64,000 bases of DNA from Moritella sp. 5 (GTDB taxonomy: Bacteria > Pseudomonadota > Gammaproteobacteria > Enterobacterales > Moritellaceae): the NCBI RefSeq assembly GCF_018219455.1, contig NZ_CP056122.1, positions 4,148,065-4,212,064 on the forward strand, given 5' to 3'. A program made the position numbers and the translations under genes. A model generated the notes under the pieces. The model saw only the letters and a list, made by a program, of their open reading frames with translations, was not told the origin of the DNA and ran no database searches. Position 1 is the first letter of the stretch; each line of letters opens with the position of its first letter. Below, piece by piece: positions 26,737 through 36,119 of the stretch.

Positions 26737-28596
26737 TTAGACCTTATCTACCGACTGACCCTGCAACGCTTTACGGATTGATGCATCCATACGACGAGCA
26801 GCAAAATCTTGTGTTAATTTATCGACTGTTTCAATTTCTTTTTCAATCGCATCTCTGTCGCTACCTTGACGGATCTTATAAAGTACTTGGATCGCGTTTT
26901 CAATGGCTGTTTGCTCTACATCTGACAACAAGGCTTTACCGTCTTGTTGTAAGGCAACGATCAGGCTTTCCATTACACGATCCGCTTCTAGCTGCTGTTC
27001 AGCTAGCATGCGCGCAGTTACATCTTCTTTCGCATATGTCATTGAATCTTTAAGCATGTTAGCCACTTCATTATCACTTAATCCATACGACGGTTTAACT
27101 TGGATAGAAGCAGATACACCCGATGATTTTTCCATCGCGGATACACTTAACAACCCATCCGCATCAACTTGGAAGGTAACGCGAATATGCGCAGCACCCG
27201 CCGCCATTGGTGGAATACCTGTTAACGAGAAACGCGCTAATGAACGGCAATCATCAACCAATTCACGCTCGCCTTGCAACACGTGGATTGTCATTGCAGT
27301 TTGACCATCTTTAAACGTGGTAAACTCTTGAGCGCGTGCGACTGGAATAGTGGTATTACGTGGTATCACTTTTTCAACTAGGTTCCCCATAGTTTCAAGA
27401 CCCAGTGACAATGGTGTTACGTCTAGTAATAACAGGTCTGAATCAGGTTTGTTACCAACTAATACATCGGCCTGAATCGCAGCACCAATTGCAACAACCT
27501 TATCTGGATTGATACTTGTCAGTGGCTCTTGTGCAAAGAACTCACCTACTTTTTCACGTACTAATGGTACACGTGTGGAACCGCCGACCATAACGACTTC
27601 AAGTACATCGTCTTTACTGATATCAGCGTCTTTTAACGAACGACGACATGCTAATAAAGTACGTTTGACCAATGGCTGAATAAGATCTTCAAATGTTGAT
27701 CGGCTTAATATGCCCTGCCAACTAACCGCTTCTAATGCAATGTTAATCTCAACACTATCGTTATCTGTTAGTGCTTGTTTCGCATGTTTGGCTTCCGTTA
27801 GTAGTAGGCGTTGCATCGCTAACGACTGCTCACTCACAAGTCCAGCTTCAGCACTGATCCAGTCCGCAACTAAATGATCGAAATCATCACCACCCAGTGC
27901 AGAATCACCGCCTGTTGCAAGCACTTCGAATACGCCTTTATTTAAGCGTAAAATAGATATATCAAACGTACCGCCACCCAGATCATAAACCGCAATAATA
28001 CCTTCTTGGCCAGCATCTAAACCATACGCGATCGCGGCAGCCGTTGGTTCATTTAATAATCGTAAAACATTTAACCCTGCAATATTTGCAGCGTCTTTCG
28101 TGCCTTGACGTTGTGCATCATCAAAATAGGCGGGTACCGTGATAACTACACCATTAAGTTCACCTGCAAGTGTCTCAGTTGCACGTGCTGCTAATGCTTT
28201 TAGAATTTCTGCAGATACTTGTACTGGATTAAGTTCACCAGCCACCGTCTTAATTAACGGTTGGCCCGATGCCGACTCAACAAGTACATTAGGAATACGC
28301 GTAGTATTAATATCAGTGAATGCTTTGCCCATCAAACGCTTTACCGAAGAAATGGTATTTTCTGGATCGGTTATCGCTTGTTGTGCTGCGTCGTCACCAA
28401 CCACAACTGAATCTGTAGTATAATGAACCACTGACGGTAAAATATCTCGACCAGTCTTATCAACTAACGTTTCAGCACTGCCACTACGGACGCTTGCCAC
28501 TAATGAATTCGTTGTACCTAGATCGATACCAACAGCAAGTTTATGCTCATGAGGTGCTGCCGTTTGTCCCGGTTCAGCAATTTGAAGTAATGCCAT
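26737..28596 (-). CDS. hscA: HscA, Hsp70 chaperone for iron-sulfur transfer
   Basis: 619 aa. Specialised Hsp70 that, with HscB, binds IscU and promotes cluster release. ATPase motifs: [15 protein letters not shown] at about 22-36, [16 protein letters not shown] and [16 protein letters not shown]. The C-terminal substrate-binding part recognises the LPPVK motif of IscU, present in this window. It follows hscB by 30 nt. Confidence 0.97.
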   Translation of the reverse strand: MALLQIAEPGQTAAPHEHKLAVGIDLGTTNSLVASVRSGSAETLVDKTGRDILPSVVHYTTDSVVVGDDAAQQAITDPENTISSVKRLMGKAFTDINTTRIPNVLVESASGQPLIKTVAGELNPVQVSAEILKALAARATETLAGELNGVVITVPAYFDDAQRQGTKDAANIAGLNVLRLLNEPTAAAIAYGLDAGQEGIIAVYDLGGGTFDISILRLNKGVFEVLATGGDSALGGDDFDHLVADWISAEAGLVSEQSLAMQRLLLTEAKHAKQALTDNDSVEINIALEAVSWQGILSRSTFEDLIQPLVKRTLLACRRSLKDADISKDDVLEVVMVGGSTRVPLVREKVGEFFAQEPLTSINPDKVVAIGAAIQADVLVGNKPDSDLLLLDVTPLSLGLETMGNLVEKVIPRNTTIPVARAQEFTTFKDGQTAMTIHVLQGERELVDDCRSLARFSLTGIPPMAAGAAHIRVTFQVDADGLLSVSAMEKSSGVSASIQVKPSYGLSDNEVANMLKDSMTYAKEDVTARMLAEQQLEADRVMESLIVALQQDGKALLSDVEQTAIENAIQVLYKIRQGSDRDAIEKEIETVDKLTQDFAARRMDASIRKALQGQSVDKV

Positions 28597-28626
28597 GTTT
28601 TAGGTTCTTAAATTTAAATTATTTGA

Positions 28627-29145
28627 TTAATAATCAAGTAAACTATCTTCAAGTGTACTTAATTGTGTTTGCAGTTTGCAGACAAACTTTAATTTACGCA
28701 CTACATTTGCCGCGTCGTTATAATGCTCAGCGCTGATTAATTTATTAAATTCTTGCAGGTACGCTTTAATCGATAATGTTAATTCATCATCAAAGTCTGC
28801 AATTTCTTGCTCAGGATCAGCTGAATGCGGAATTTCTTCAAGACGCTCGTGTTGTTCCATCTGCTGCATAAGAAACATTGGGTCTTGCAATGTTTGTTGT
28901 TCACCACGGATATCTTCATGACAAACGGCAAGGATATATTCAGCACGTTGAATTGGCGACTTAAGAATTGAATAAGCATCATTAACTTGTGATGATTTTT
29001 GCACCGCTAATAAACGCTCGCGCTCACTGTTATTGGCAAAATTATCCGGATGTAGTGTGCGTTGTAATTCTCGATATGTTATTGCTAAACTGGCATTATC
29101 TAGTTCAAAATTAACGGGTAAACCAAATAGCTCAAAATGGTTCAT
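28627..29145 (-). CDS. hscB: HscB, J-domain co-chaperone
   Basis: 172 aa from the ATG at 29145 (MNHFELFGLP), matching the family's usual 171-176 aa; the longer in-frame ORF adds 15 residues without homology. The J domain carries the HPD motif (LHPDNF) that activates HscA ATPase, and the C-terminal helical domain binds IscU. Part of the isc operon between iscA and hscA. Confidence 0.95.
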   Translation of the reverse strand: MNHFELFGLPVNFELDNASLAITYRELQRTLHPDNFANNSERERLLAVQKSSQVNDAYSILKSPIQRAEYILAVCHEDIRGEQQTLQDPMFLMQQMEQHERLEEIPHSADPEQEIADFDDELTLSIKAYLQEFNKLISAEHYNDAANVVRKLKFVCKLQTQLSTLEDSLLDY

Positions 29146-29214
29146 CTGACGACCTTTACTGAATAGATTAAATAAACAAAACCCAAACAACGAGGTTATT
29201 TGGGTTTATCAATA

Positions 29215-29538
29215 TTATACGTTGAAGCTTTCACCGCAACCGCATTCGCCTTTCAGGTTGGGATTGTTAAATTCAAACCCTTCATTAAGGCCTTCTTTAA
29301 CGAAATCTAACTCGATCCCGTCAAGATAAACGAGGCTTTTTTTATCCACGATAACGGTAACGCCTTTTTCAACAAAAACTTCGTCGTTCTCGTCAATAGC
29401 GTCAACAAACTCAAGAACATAAGCCAGGCCAGAGCAACCAGATGTTTTCACACCTAGGCGTAAACCGGCACCTTTACCACGTTTATCAAGGTAGCTAGCA
29501 ACACGCGCTGCTGCAGAGTCTGATAAGGTAACTGCCAT
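29215..29538 (-). CDS. iscA: IscA, A-type iron-sulfur carrier
   Basis: 107 aa. The three conserved cysteines are in [10 protein letters not shown] and the C-terminal GECGCGESF. Carries clusters from IscU to apo-proteins. Nine nucleotides after iscU. Confidence 0.97.
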   Translation of the reverse strand: MAVTLSDSAAARVASYLDKRGKGAGLRLGVKTSGCSGLAYVLEFVDAIDENDEVFVEKGVTVIVDKKSLVYLDGIELDFVKEGLNEGFEFNNPNLKGECGCGESFNV

Positions 29539-29547
29539 ATTTAGCTC

Positions 29548-29931
29548 CTAAGACACTTTTTTCTTTTTGTAATCATCAATTGCAGCTTTAATTGCATCTT
29601 CAGCAAGAATTGAGCAGTGAATTTTCACTGGTGGTAATTCTAGCTCTTCAGCAATAGTCATATTGGTGATTTCGCCCGCTTGTTCAATACTCTTGCCTTT
29701 TACCCATTCGGTAACAAGTGAGCTTGATGCGATCGCTGAACCACAACCATAAGTTTTGAATTTAGCATCTTCGATAATGCCGTCATCATTAATTTTAAGT
29801 TGTAACTTCATTACGTCGCCACACGCCGGTGCGCCTACCATACCAGTTGCGATAGATGGATCATTTTTATCAAATGAACCTACGTTACGTGGATTTTCAT
29901 AATGATCGATTACTTTTTCGCTATAAGCCAT
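29548..29931 (-). CDS. iscU: IscU, iron-sulfur scaffold
   Basis: 127 aa. Cluster ligands are in GAPACGDVMK, YGCGSAIASS and IHCSILAEDAI. The HscA recognition motif LPPVK precedes the last cysteine. Receives sulfur from IscS and builds the 2Fe-2S cluster. Confidence 0.97.
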   Translation of the reverse strand: MAYSEKVIDHYENPRNVGSFDKNDPSIATGMVGAPACGDVMKLQLKINDDGIIEDAKFKTYGCGSAIASSSLVTEWVKGKSIEQAGEITNMTIAEELELPPVKIHCSILAEDAIKAAIDDYKKKKVS

Positions 29932-29983
29932 GATATAACTCCTTCAAACTAAATATAAATCTTCGTGAAACAAGGGTAAACGA

Positions 29984-31198
29984 TTAGTGGTGATCCCACT
30001 CAATAGTACTTAAATCGATACCATCTTTAAACATCTCCCATAGAGGTGACATTTCACGTAGTTTACTGATATTTTCTTCAATGATGCTGGTTGCATAATC
30101 CACTTCTTCTTCAGTCGTAAAACGGCCGAATGAGAAACGAATTGAGCTGTGTGCCATTTCATCGTTTAGACCTAATGCACGTAGTACATAAGACGGTTCT
30201 AAACTTGCAGATGTACAAGCAGAGCCTGAAGAAACCGCAAGATCTTTCAGTGCCATCATCAATGACTCACCTTCAACAAAGTTGAAGCTTACGTTCAAGT
30301 TACTTACGATACGTTGTTCAGCATGACCATTTAGATATACTTCTTCGATACCTGCAATACCAGCCCAGAAACGTTTACGTAATGCTTCAGCATGGTCATT
30401 ATCTTTTTGCATTTCTTCTTTAGCAATGCGGAAAGCTTCACCCATACCCACGATTTGGTGAGTTGGTAATGTACCACTACGCATACCACGTTCATGGCCG
30501 CCACCGTGCATTTGTGCTTCTAGGCGGATACGAGGTTTACGTTGAACGTATAATGCACCAATACCTTTAGGACCATAAATTTTATGTGCCGATACCGATA
30601 ACATATCTACTTTTAGTTCAGAGAAATCGATTGGTAATTTGCCCGCACTTTGCGCAGCATCTACATGGAATAAGACTTTCTTAGAACGACAAAGTTCACC
30701 CAATGCAGCAATATCATTAATCGCACCGATTTCGTTATTCACGTGCATGATACTAACAATGATTGTATCTTCACGGATTGCAGCTTCAAGGATTTCAACT
30801 GTAATTAGACCTTCAGGTGTTGGGTCTAAATAAGTTACTTCGTATCCTTCACGCTCAAGCTGGCGACAAGTATCCAGCACAGCTTTGTGCTCAATTTTAC
30901 TTGTGATGATATGCTTGCCTTTCTTGTTATAAAAATGCGCTGCACCTTTAATCGCAAGATTGTTTGATTCAGTTGCGCCCGAAGTAATTACAACTTCTCG
31001 TGGGTCTGCATTTACTAAATCTGCAATTTGATTACGAGCAATGTCTACTGCTTCTTCAGCTTGCCAGCCGAAACGGTGTGAACGAGACGCAGGGTTACCA
31101 AAAATGCCGTCCATAGTTAAGCATTGCATCATTTTTTCTGCTACACGTGGATCTACAGGCGTAGTGGCAGAATAATCCAAATAAATAGGTTTTTTCAT
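29984..31198 (-). CDS. iscS: IscS, cysteine desulfurase
   Basis: 404 aa. PLP enzyme that turns cysteine into alanine plus a persulfide, feeding IscU, FdhD (also in this window) and tRNA thiolation. Visible: N-terminal [17 protein letters not shown]-lysine region [16 protein letters not shown] and the persulfide cysteine in [15 protein letters not shown] stable hairpin precedes the gene and a GGAG lies 10 nt before the ATG. Confidence 0.98.
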   Translation of the reverse strand: MKKPIYLDYSATTPVDPRVAEKMMQCLTMDGIFGNPASRSHRFGWQAEEAVDIARNQIADLVNADPREVVITSGATESNNLAIKGAAHFYNKKGKHIITSKIEHKAVLDTCRQLEREGYEVTYLDPTPEGLITVEILEAAIREDTIIVSIMHVNNEIGAINDIAALGELCRSKKVLFHVDAAQSAGKLPIDFSELKVDMLSVSAHKIYGPKGIGALYVQRKPRIRLEAQMHGGGHERGMRSGTLPTHQIVGMGEAFRIAKEEMQKDNDHAEALRKRFWAGIAGIEEVYLNGHAEQRIVSNLNVSFNFVEGESLMMALKDLAVSSGSACTSASLEPSYVLRALGLNDEMAHSSIRFSFGRFTTEEEVDYATSIIEENISKLREMSPLWEMFKDGIDLSTIEWDHH

Positions 31199-31216
31199 TT
31201 AGTCATTGCTCCATAC

Positions 31217-31242
31217 AACACAGTTAGACAACTAACTGTGTT
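31217..31242 (-). ncRNA. Perfect 11-bp hairpin in the iscR-iscS spacer (mRNA element)
   Basis: AACACAGTTAG (31217-31227) and CTAACTGTGTT (31232-31242) pair perfectly over a 4-nt loop, and the stem sits in the iscR 3' side about 20 nt before iscS. No T-run follows, so it is not a terminator. In E. coli a structure in this spacer keeps the iscR part of the transcript stable when iscSUA is degraded under RyhB control; this may be the counterpart. Confidence 0.6.
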
Positions 31243-31285
31243 CATATCTTATAATTATAATTTTGATTATGTTTTTCAATCATTA

Positions 31286-31759
31286 TCAAATGATATTTAT
31301 ATCAATCTTGTTTAATTTTTGACGGTCATTATCTTGATCGTGAACGATCTGTTTTATCTCATTATTTACCATCAAATCAGCAAGCGATATGTTATCAAGA
31401 AAATCACTAATCCGTTCACTTAAATCATCCCAAAGTGAATGCGTTAAACAGCGTTTCCCATCATTACAACCACCAGCTGAATCACACTTAGTTGCTTTTA
31501 CATTTTCATCAACTGCGTCAATGATCATGCCAACAGAAATAAGCCCAGGTAACATGCCTAACTTATAGCCGCCACCTGGTCCTCTCGCACTTGCTACCAG
31601 CTTCTTTCGACGTAGTCGAGAAAACAACTGTTCCAAATACGACAATGAAATACTTTGTCGTTCGGATATTTCAGCCAGTGGTACAGGCTTAAGTTCTGCG
31701 TGCAATGCAAGATCAATCATAGCTGTAACTGCGTAACGTCCCTTCGATGTCAATCGCAT
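31286..31759 (-). CDS. iscR: IscR, Rrf2-family iron-sulfur sensing repressor
   Basis: 157 aa. N-terminal winged helix ([19 protein letters not shown], then [19 protein letters not shown]). The 2Fe-2S ligands are three cysteines in KCDSAGGC and KRCLTHSLW (spacing C-x5-C-x5-C), and the family histidine follows. Holo-IscR represses its own operon. Two IscR-type operators lie 37-86 nt upstream, so autoregulation is expected. RBS GAGG. Confidence 0.96.
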   Translation of the reverse strand: MRLTSKGRYAVTAMIDLALHAELKPVPLAEISERQSISLSYLEQLFSRLRRKKLVASARGPGGGYKLGMLPGLISVGMIIDAVDENVKATKCDSAGGCNDGKRCLTHSLWDDLSERISDFLDNISLADLMVNNEIKQIVHDQDNDRQKLNKIDINII

Positions 31760-31795
31760 AGCAACCTCTAAACTGTTATTTAGGGCTATGGTTAC

Positions 31796-31820
31796 ATACC
31801 CGACCTAAATGGTCAAGTAT
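31796..31820. promoter_or_regulatory. IscR type-1 operator, proximal copy
   Basis: ATACCCGACC - 5 nt - GGTCAAGTAT, matching the published type-1 shape with GACC/GGTC in place of GACT/AGTC. It abuts the second operator directly. Confidence 0.78.
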
Positions 31821-31845
31821 ATACCTGACTAATTTAGTCAAGTAT
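31821..31845. promoter_or_regulatory. IscR type-1 operator, distal copy
   Basis: ATACCTGACT - 5 nt - AGTCAAGTAT fits every position of the E. coli type-1 consensus (ATAsyyGACTrwwwyAGTCrrsTAT) by eye. Next to the iscR promoter. Confidence 0.85.
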
Positions 31846-31872
31846 TACTTTAGGGATGGGTTGTAAAGTCAA

Positions 31873-32589
31873 CTATTTTTTCAAGTTACGCTGAATAGAC
31901 ACTAATGCACCACGTAAAATATTTAACTCAACCGCTTCAGGGCGAGCACGTGTAAACAATCGACGTAAACGATTCATCACGATCCCTGGGTGGGCTTTAT
32001 TAATAAAACCTGTATCCCACAATGTTTCTTCAAGGTGAGTGTGGAACATTTCCAGTTCAGCTTGCTTTGGATACGGGTTATCTTGTTCTGGATAGGTGTT
32101 GGTAGCAAGATATGCCATACGTGTTTCGTACGTTAAAATCTGTACTGCCATGGCTAAATTTAATGAGCTGTATTCAGGGTTTGCAGAAACACATACATGA
32201 TAAGTACATTTTTGTAGCTCATCATTGGTCAAGCCAATACGCTCACGACCAAACACTAATGCAACAGGGTAATTAGGTACTTCTTCAATTAGCTTTAAGC
32301 CCGCTTCACGCGAATCAAGCATTGGCCATTGCAACGTACGTGAACGCGCACTTGTACCGATGACAAGACCACAGTCTGTTACTGCTTCTTCTAAGGTATC
32401 GACGATGATTGCATTTTCTAATACATCTGCGGCACCTGCAGCTAATGCTACTGATTTCTCATCAATCTCACATAAAGGTGCAACTAATACCAATTGCGTG
32501 AAGCCCATTGTTTTCATTGCACGAGCAGCTGAACCAATATTACCAGGATGAGATGTACCGACTAATACAACTTTTACGTTTGCTAACAT
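31873..32589 (-). CDS. trmJ: TrmJ, tRNA (cytidine/uridine-2'-O) methyltransferase
   Basis: 238 aa from the ATG at 32589 ([20 protein letters not shown]), chosen because E. coli TrmJ (MLQNIRIVLV) starts at the same place; the in-frame ATG nine codons earlier is closer to the AGG but adds foreign residues. SPOUT fold with the knot motifs [17 protein letters not shown] and [15 protein letters not shown]. Methylates position 32 of tRNAs. The place upstream of iscR is conserved in gammaproteobacteria. Confidence 0.93.
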   Translation of the reverse strand: MLANVKVVLVGTSHPGNIGSAARAMKTMGFTQLVLVAPLCEIDEKSVALAAGAADVLENAIIVDTLEEAVTDCGLVIGTSARSRTLQWPMLDSREAGLKLIEEVPNYPVALVFGRERIGLTNDELQKCTYHVCVSANPEYSSLNLAMAVQILTYETRMAYLATNTYPEQDNPYPKQAELEMFHTHLEETLWDTGFINKAHPGIVMNRLRRLFTRARPEAVELNILRGALVSIQRNLKK

Positions 32590-32884
32590 AATTAATGAAT
32601 ACCTAAAAAGATGCATAATAGAAAAAAGGCCATTTAAACGACGAGTTTAAAACAATGGTTAGACTATTATTGGAGTTGTTAATTTACTGGTCGCGGATTC
32701 TATCACAGTAAACAAGGTATATCTTGTTTCAATATCAATACCTATTATGCTTATTTTCATCTATTTTTACTTTTACTTTGACTTACATCTCTTTTTTACA
32801 TAACCATTATTGAATATGACAACCCGTCCCATAATAATAAACACCAACGATTTCATACAACTAAAGTTAACCAAAGGATGGAAA

Positions 32885-33844
32885 ATGAAACGATTAATGA
32901 TGATCGCAATAATGTTATCGACAACATTTCTCAATTATGCAAATGCTACAAATTATACAGAAACCAAATATCCAATTGTACTCGTACATGGTTTTTTAGG
33001 GTTTGATGACATTAAAGGTTATGACTATTTCTACAAAATAGCGCAAAAGCTAAGACAAGATGGTGCCACAGTTTTTACCGCACAAATATCTTCAACCAAT
33101 ACAACCGAAATTAGAGGCGAGCAGCTTTTAAAACAAGTCAAAGCATTTTTAGCTAAGAGTGGGGCGAGGAAAGTGAATCTTATCGGACACAGCCATGGCG
33201 GTCCAACGTCTCGCTATGTTGCGTCAGTAGCACCAGAACTCGTGGCTTCAGTTACAAGTATTGGTGGTGTTAACAAGGGTTCCAAAGTCGCTGATTTATT
33301 CTATACAGTAGCGCCTGATGGCACTTTGATTAATACTGCTGGTGCAACTATTATCGGCTACATATCAAAAATAGCGCAATTCTTATCAAACGGTTCAACA
33401 CTTCCAGTTGACCCAGTAGGCGCTTTAAAAGCATTAACGACGCATCAATCCCTTGCGTTTAATAAAAAATACCCAGCAGGTGTGCCAACCACAGCATGTG
33501 GTCAAGGTGACCCCGTAGTGATAAGTACAGTGAATAATGTACAGCACAAAGTGTACTATTATTCTTGGAGTGGAGACAGATTAGTAACAAGTCCTAAAGA
33601 TACGCTAATTGACGTACCGCTAAAGGCTGTAAGTTTACTCGCTTTTGGTTCGTCATGGTTGGGTGGTGAAGACAATGATGGCATGGTCGGCGTTTGTAGC
33701 ACTCACTTAGGTAAAGTGATTGGTACTTATAGAATGAACCATGTTGATGAGATTAATCAGGTGCTTGGCCATACAGCATTACTCCTCTCTGTTCCAAGTC
33801 TGTACCGTCAACATGCAAACCGCTTAAAACTACAAGGTTTATAG
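32885..33844 (+). CDS. Secreted class I.1-type triacylglycerol lipase
   Basis: 319 aa from the ATG at 32885, with AAAGGATGG before it and a signal peptide MKRLMMIAIMLSTTFLNYA; the longer frame upstream has no ribosome site. Catalytic Ser103 lies in GHSHGG, Asp in DNDGMVGVC and His in YRMNHVDEINQ, as in Pseudomonas-type lipases; the C-terminus YRQHANRLKLQG is also typical. The oxyanion segment VLVHGFLGF precedes. Hydrolyses long-chain triglycerides outside the cell after Sec export and foldase-assisted folding. The foldase gene follows after 1 nt. Confidence 0.93.
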   Translation: MKRLMMIAIMLSTTFLNYANATNYTETKYPIVLVHGFLGFDDIKGYDYFYKIAQKLRQDGATVFTAQISSTNTTEIRGEQLLKQVKAFLAKSGARKVNLIGHSHGGPTSRYVASVAPELVASVTSIGGVNKGSKVADLFYTVAPDGTLINTAGATIIGYISKIAQFLSNGSTLPVDPVGALKALTTHQSLAFNKKYPAGVPTTACGQGDPVVISTVNNVQHKVYYYSWSGDRLVTSPKDTLIDVPLKAVSLLAFGSSWLGGEDNDGMVGVCSTHLGKVIGTYRMNHVDEINQVLGHTALLLSVPSLYRQHANRLKLQGL

Positions 33845-33845
33845 A

Positions 33846-34817
33846 ATGAAAAAGGCGACACTAGTAATCACAGTTATCGCAGCGGCTGCTAGTGTCGCCT
33901 ATCTAACATCGAATGATAAACCAATAAATAAACAGACTGTAAAGGCTATTAAGTTAGCCACTCATTCAGCAGTAATAGTAAAAAATAATAAGACCACAGA
34001 AGTAGTAATCAAACATAAAAACACGATGCCATTAGCCGTCCGCGTCGATAGTTCACCGACTCAAGCGTTATCTCAACAAGACACAGAAATTGACCAAACA
34101 TCATTACGAGATATGTTTGACTATTTTCTGTCTGGTTTTGATGAAACAAAAATGGATATTGAACAATTAAAAGCGAACATCAAAAGATTCATCACAAATA
34201 ATCCAGAGCGATATAGCACAGCGGATTATGATTTATTCGAACGTTTTCTGTTATATAAACAATCTTTACTTTCGATAGATGTAAACCAAGACCCAAATAT
34301 TGATGACTTAGAACGTCTTGATAGTGAATTACGGGATAAACAATTAGCCCTATTTAGCACAGCAGAGCAAAAGTTACTTTTTAATAACGAGAATTTACAT
34401 CGGCAAGTCACCATCAAAAAACTCTATTTAAAATCTATTGCGGTATCTCAAGAAGACTATCGTCACCTGCTTAAAGAAGAGTTGTCCAACTTCCCAGAAG
34501 AAATTAGCCGAGTTTATCAAGATGATCTCGTGACATCTGAACTAAATCAAATAGCAAACTATGACGATGAACAACAGCGATACCTTGCTTATGAAGCATT
34601 GGAAGGGGCTGAAGTTGCGGTAAGAATGACAGAGCTTGAACATCAGGAAGCTGAACTGGATAACAAAATAAATGCCTATTTAGCCCAGCGAAGAGATATC
34701 CTAAGCGATACTAATAATCTAAATAAAGACACTCACATTAGCGATCTAAGAGACTCACTTTTTGATCTATCAGAACAAAAGCGGATTAAGTCCCTTGAAT
34801 ACATAGATGATCTATAA
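33846..34817 (+). CDS. Lipase-specific foldase (Lif)
   Basis: 323 aa. An N-terminal membrane anchor (about residues 4-21) holds it in the inner membrane facing the periplasm. The foldase motif RxxFDY(F/C)L(S/T)A is present at residues 88-97 as RDMFDYFLSG, with the last residue Gly instead of Ala. The rest is helical and highly charged, as in Lif proteins, which clasp the lipase. Adjacent lipase gene confirms the pairing. Confidence 0.92.
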   Translation: MKKATLVITVIAAAASVAYLTSNDKPINKQTVKAIKLATHSAVIVKNNKTTEVVIKHKNTMPLAVRVDSSPTQALSQQDTEIDQTSLRDMFDYFLSGFDETKMDIEQLKANIKRFITNNPERYSTADYDLFERFLLYKQSLLSIDVNQDPNIDDLERLDSELRDKQLALFSTAEQKLLFNNENLHRQVTIKKLYLKSIAVSQEDYRHLLKEELSNFPEEISRVYQDDLVTSELNQIANYDDEQQRYLAYEALEGAEVAVRMTELEHQEAELDNKINAYLAQRRDILSDTNNLNKDTHISDLRDSLFDLSEQKRIKSLEYIDDL

Positions 34818-34833
34818 TGTATTTATTGTCACT

Positions 34834-34854
34834 ACTCGATTACTAAAATCGAGT
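34834..34854. terminator. Possible weak terminator after the foldase gene
   Basis: ACTCGATT and AATCGAGT form a perfect 8-bp stem with a 5-nt loop 17 nt after the stop, but no T-run follows. Confidence 0.35.
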
Positions 34855-34888
34855 AAAGTGGCATTAATAAAATAAGACGAAATAACTT

Positions 34889-34917
34889 TTGAACATTTTA
34901 ACAAAGTTGGGTATAAT
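34889..34917 (+). promoter_or_regulatory. Sigma-70 promoter of suhB
   Basis: TTGAAC and TATAAT with a 17-nt spacer; the transcription start would be near 34924. It lies 45 nt before the ATG. Confidence 0.75.
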
Positions 34918-34961
34918 CCGCGCCCTAATTCCCGTTCTTTCAAAAATTTGGTGGTAATAGT

Positions 34962-35765
34962 ATGCATCCGATGCTAACAATCGCGATCCGTGCTGCGCGT
35001 GACGCAGGCAGTATAATCGTAAAAGCTTATGGTGATCCAAGCAAGACTAAAGTAGAGCAAAAAGGCACAAATGATTTTGTGACTAACGTAGACAAAGAAG
35101 CTGAAGCAGCTATTATCGCTACAATTAAAAAAGCCTACCCAGAGCATACTATCATCGCAAAAGAAAGCGGTGCTACAACTGGTACAGATACAGACTACCA
35201 GTGGATCATTGACCCACTAAACGGTACGACTAACTTTGTTAAAGGCATTCCACATTTCGCTGTATCTATCGCTTTACACGTTAAAGGTAAAGCTGAAGTT
35301 GCTGTTATCTTTGATGCTATCGGTGATGAAATCTTCTCAGCTTGTCGTGGTAAAGGCGCACAATTAAACGGTTACCGTTTACGTGCTGGCTCTGCTAAAG
35401 ATTTATCAGGCACTGTTCTTGCTACTAGCTTCCCGCACAACATGAAGCACCAGCAAGAAACTTACCTAAACATCTTTGGTGCATTATTCTCTGAATGTTC
35501 TGATATCCGTGCAGCTGGTTGCCCAGCACTTAACCTTGCTTACCTAGCAGCTGGTCGTATCGACGGTTTATGGAGCATGGGTCAAAAGCCTTGGGAAACT
35601 GCAGCAGGTAACTTAATTGCTACTGAATCAGGCGCAATCGTAACTGATTTCGCTGGCGGCCATGATTTCTTCAAATCAGGTAACTCAGTTGCTGCATCAC
35701 CACGTGTACTTAAAGATATGCTTGCTAAGATCCGTCCTAACCTGACTGAATCTCTAGCTAAATAA
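34962..35765 (+). CDS. suhB: SuhB, inositol-1-monophosphatase family
   Basis: 267 aa (E. coli 267). Mg-dependent phosphatase fold; SuhB also joins the ribosomal-RNA antitermination complex. Metal-site motifs DPLNGTTNFVKGIPHF and the later WSMGQKPWETAAGNLIATES (in place of the usual WDxAAG), as in the family, plus NDFVTNVDKEAEA. Its promoter is well formed and a strong terminator follows, so it is a single-gene unit. Confidence 0.95.
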   Translation: MHPMLTIAIRAARDAGSIIVKAYGDPSKTKVEQKGTNDFVTNVDKEAEAAIIATIKKAYPEHTIIAKESGATTGTDTDYQWIIDPLNGTTNFVKGIPHFAVSIALHVKGKAEVAVIFDAIGDEIFSACRGKGAQLNGYRLRAGSAKDLSGTVLATSFPHNMKHQQETYLNIFGALFSECSDIRAAGCPALNLAYLAAGRIDGLWSMGQKPWETAAGNLIATESGAIVTDFAGGHDFFKSGNSVAASPRVLKDMLAKIRPNLTESLAK

Positions 35766-35823
35766 CTTAATTTCAACTAAATAGTAGTGTTAACGCGCTA
35801 CATTATTGAGTAGAAAATTAAGT

Positions 35824-35866
35824 AAAAAAAGGCCCCGTACTTGTTACAAGTACGGGGCCTTTTTTA
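35824..35866 (+). terminator. Intrinsic terminator after suhB
   Basis: AAAAAAAGGCCCCGTACTTG pairs with CAAGTACGGGGCC, loop of about 4 nt, then T-run. Confidence 0.92.
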
Positions 35867-36119
35867 TGTTTTATTTTAATGAAAACCCTTACTAACCTTA
35901 AAATAACCGCCTACAAAGGTAGGTTAATGAACTCGATGTACAAATATGGCTAACGCGATGATTTGACAGCACTGTGATTAAGAACCCGCTATTTAGTGAT
36001 CAAGCGTCACATAATTATATTCAGTCATCAAATTAGGCATTAGTTTAAAATAAACTCGTTTATGATTAATCGCTTTGTTCATTTTTTTGCACAAGAAACC
36101 TGAATTTCAAGGATGAATA
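35867..36119. other. Intergenic region before the hydrolase lipoprotein
   Basis: Together with the suhB terminator this makes a 354-bp gap. No gene or recognised site; the AAGGA ribosome site of the next gene is at its right end. Confidence 0.4.
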
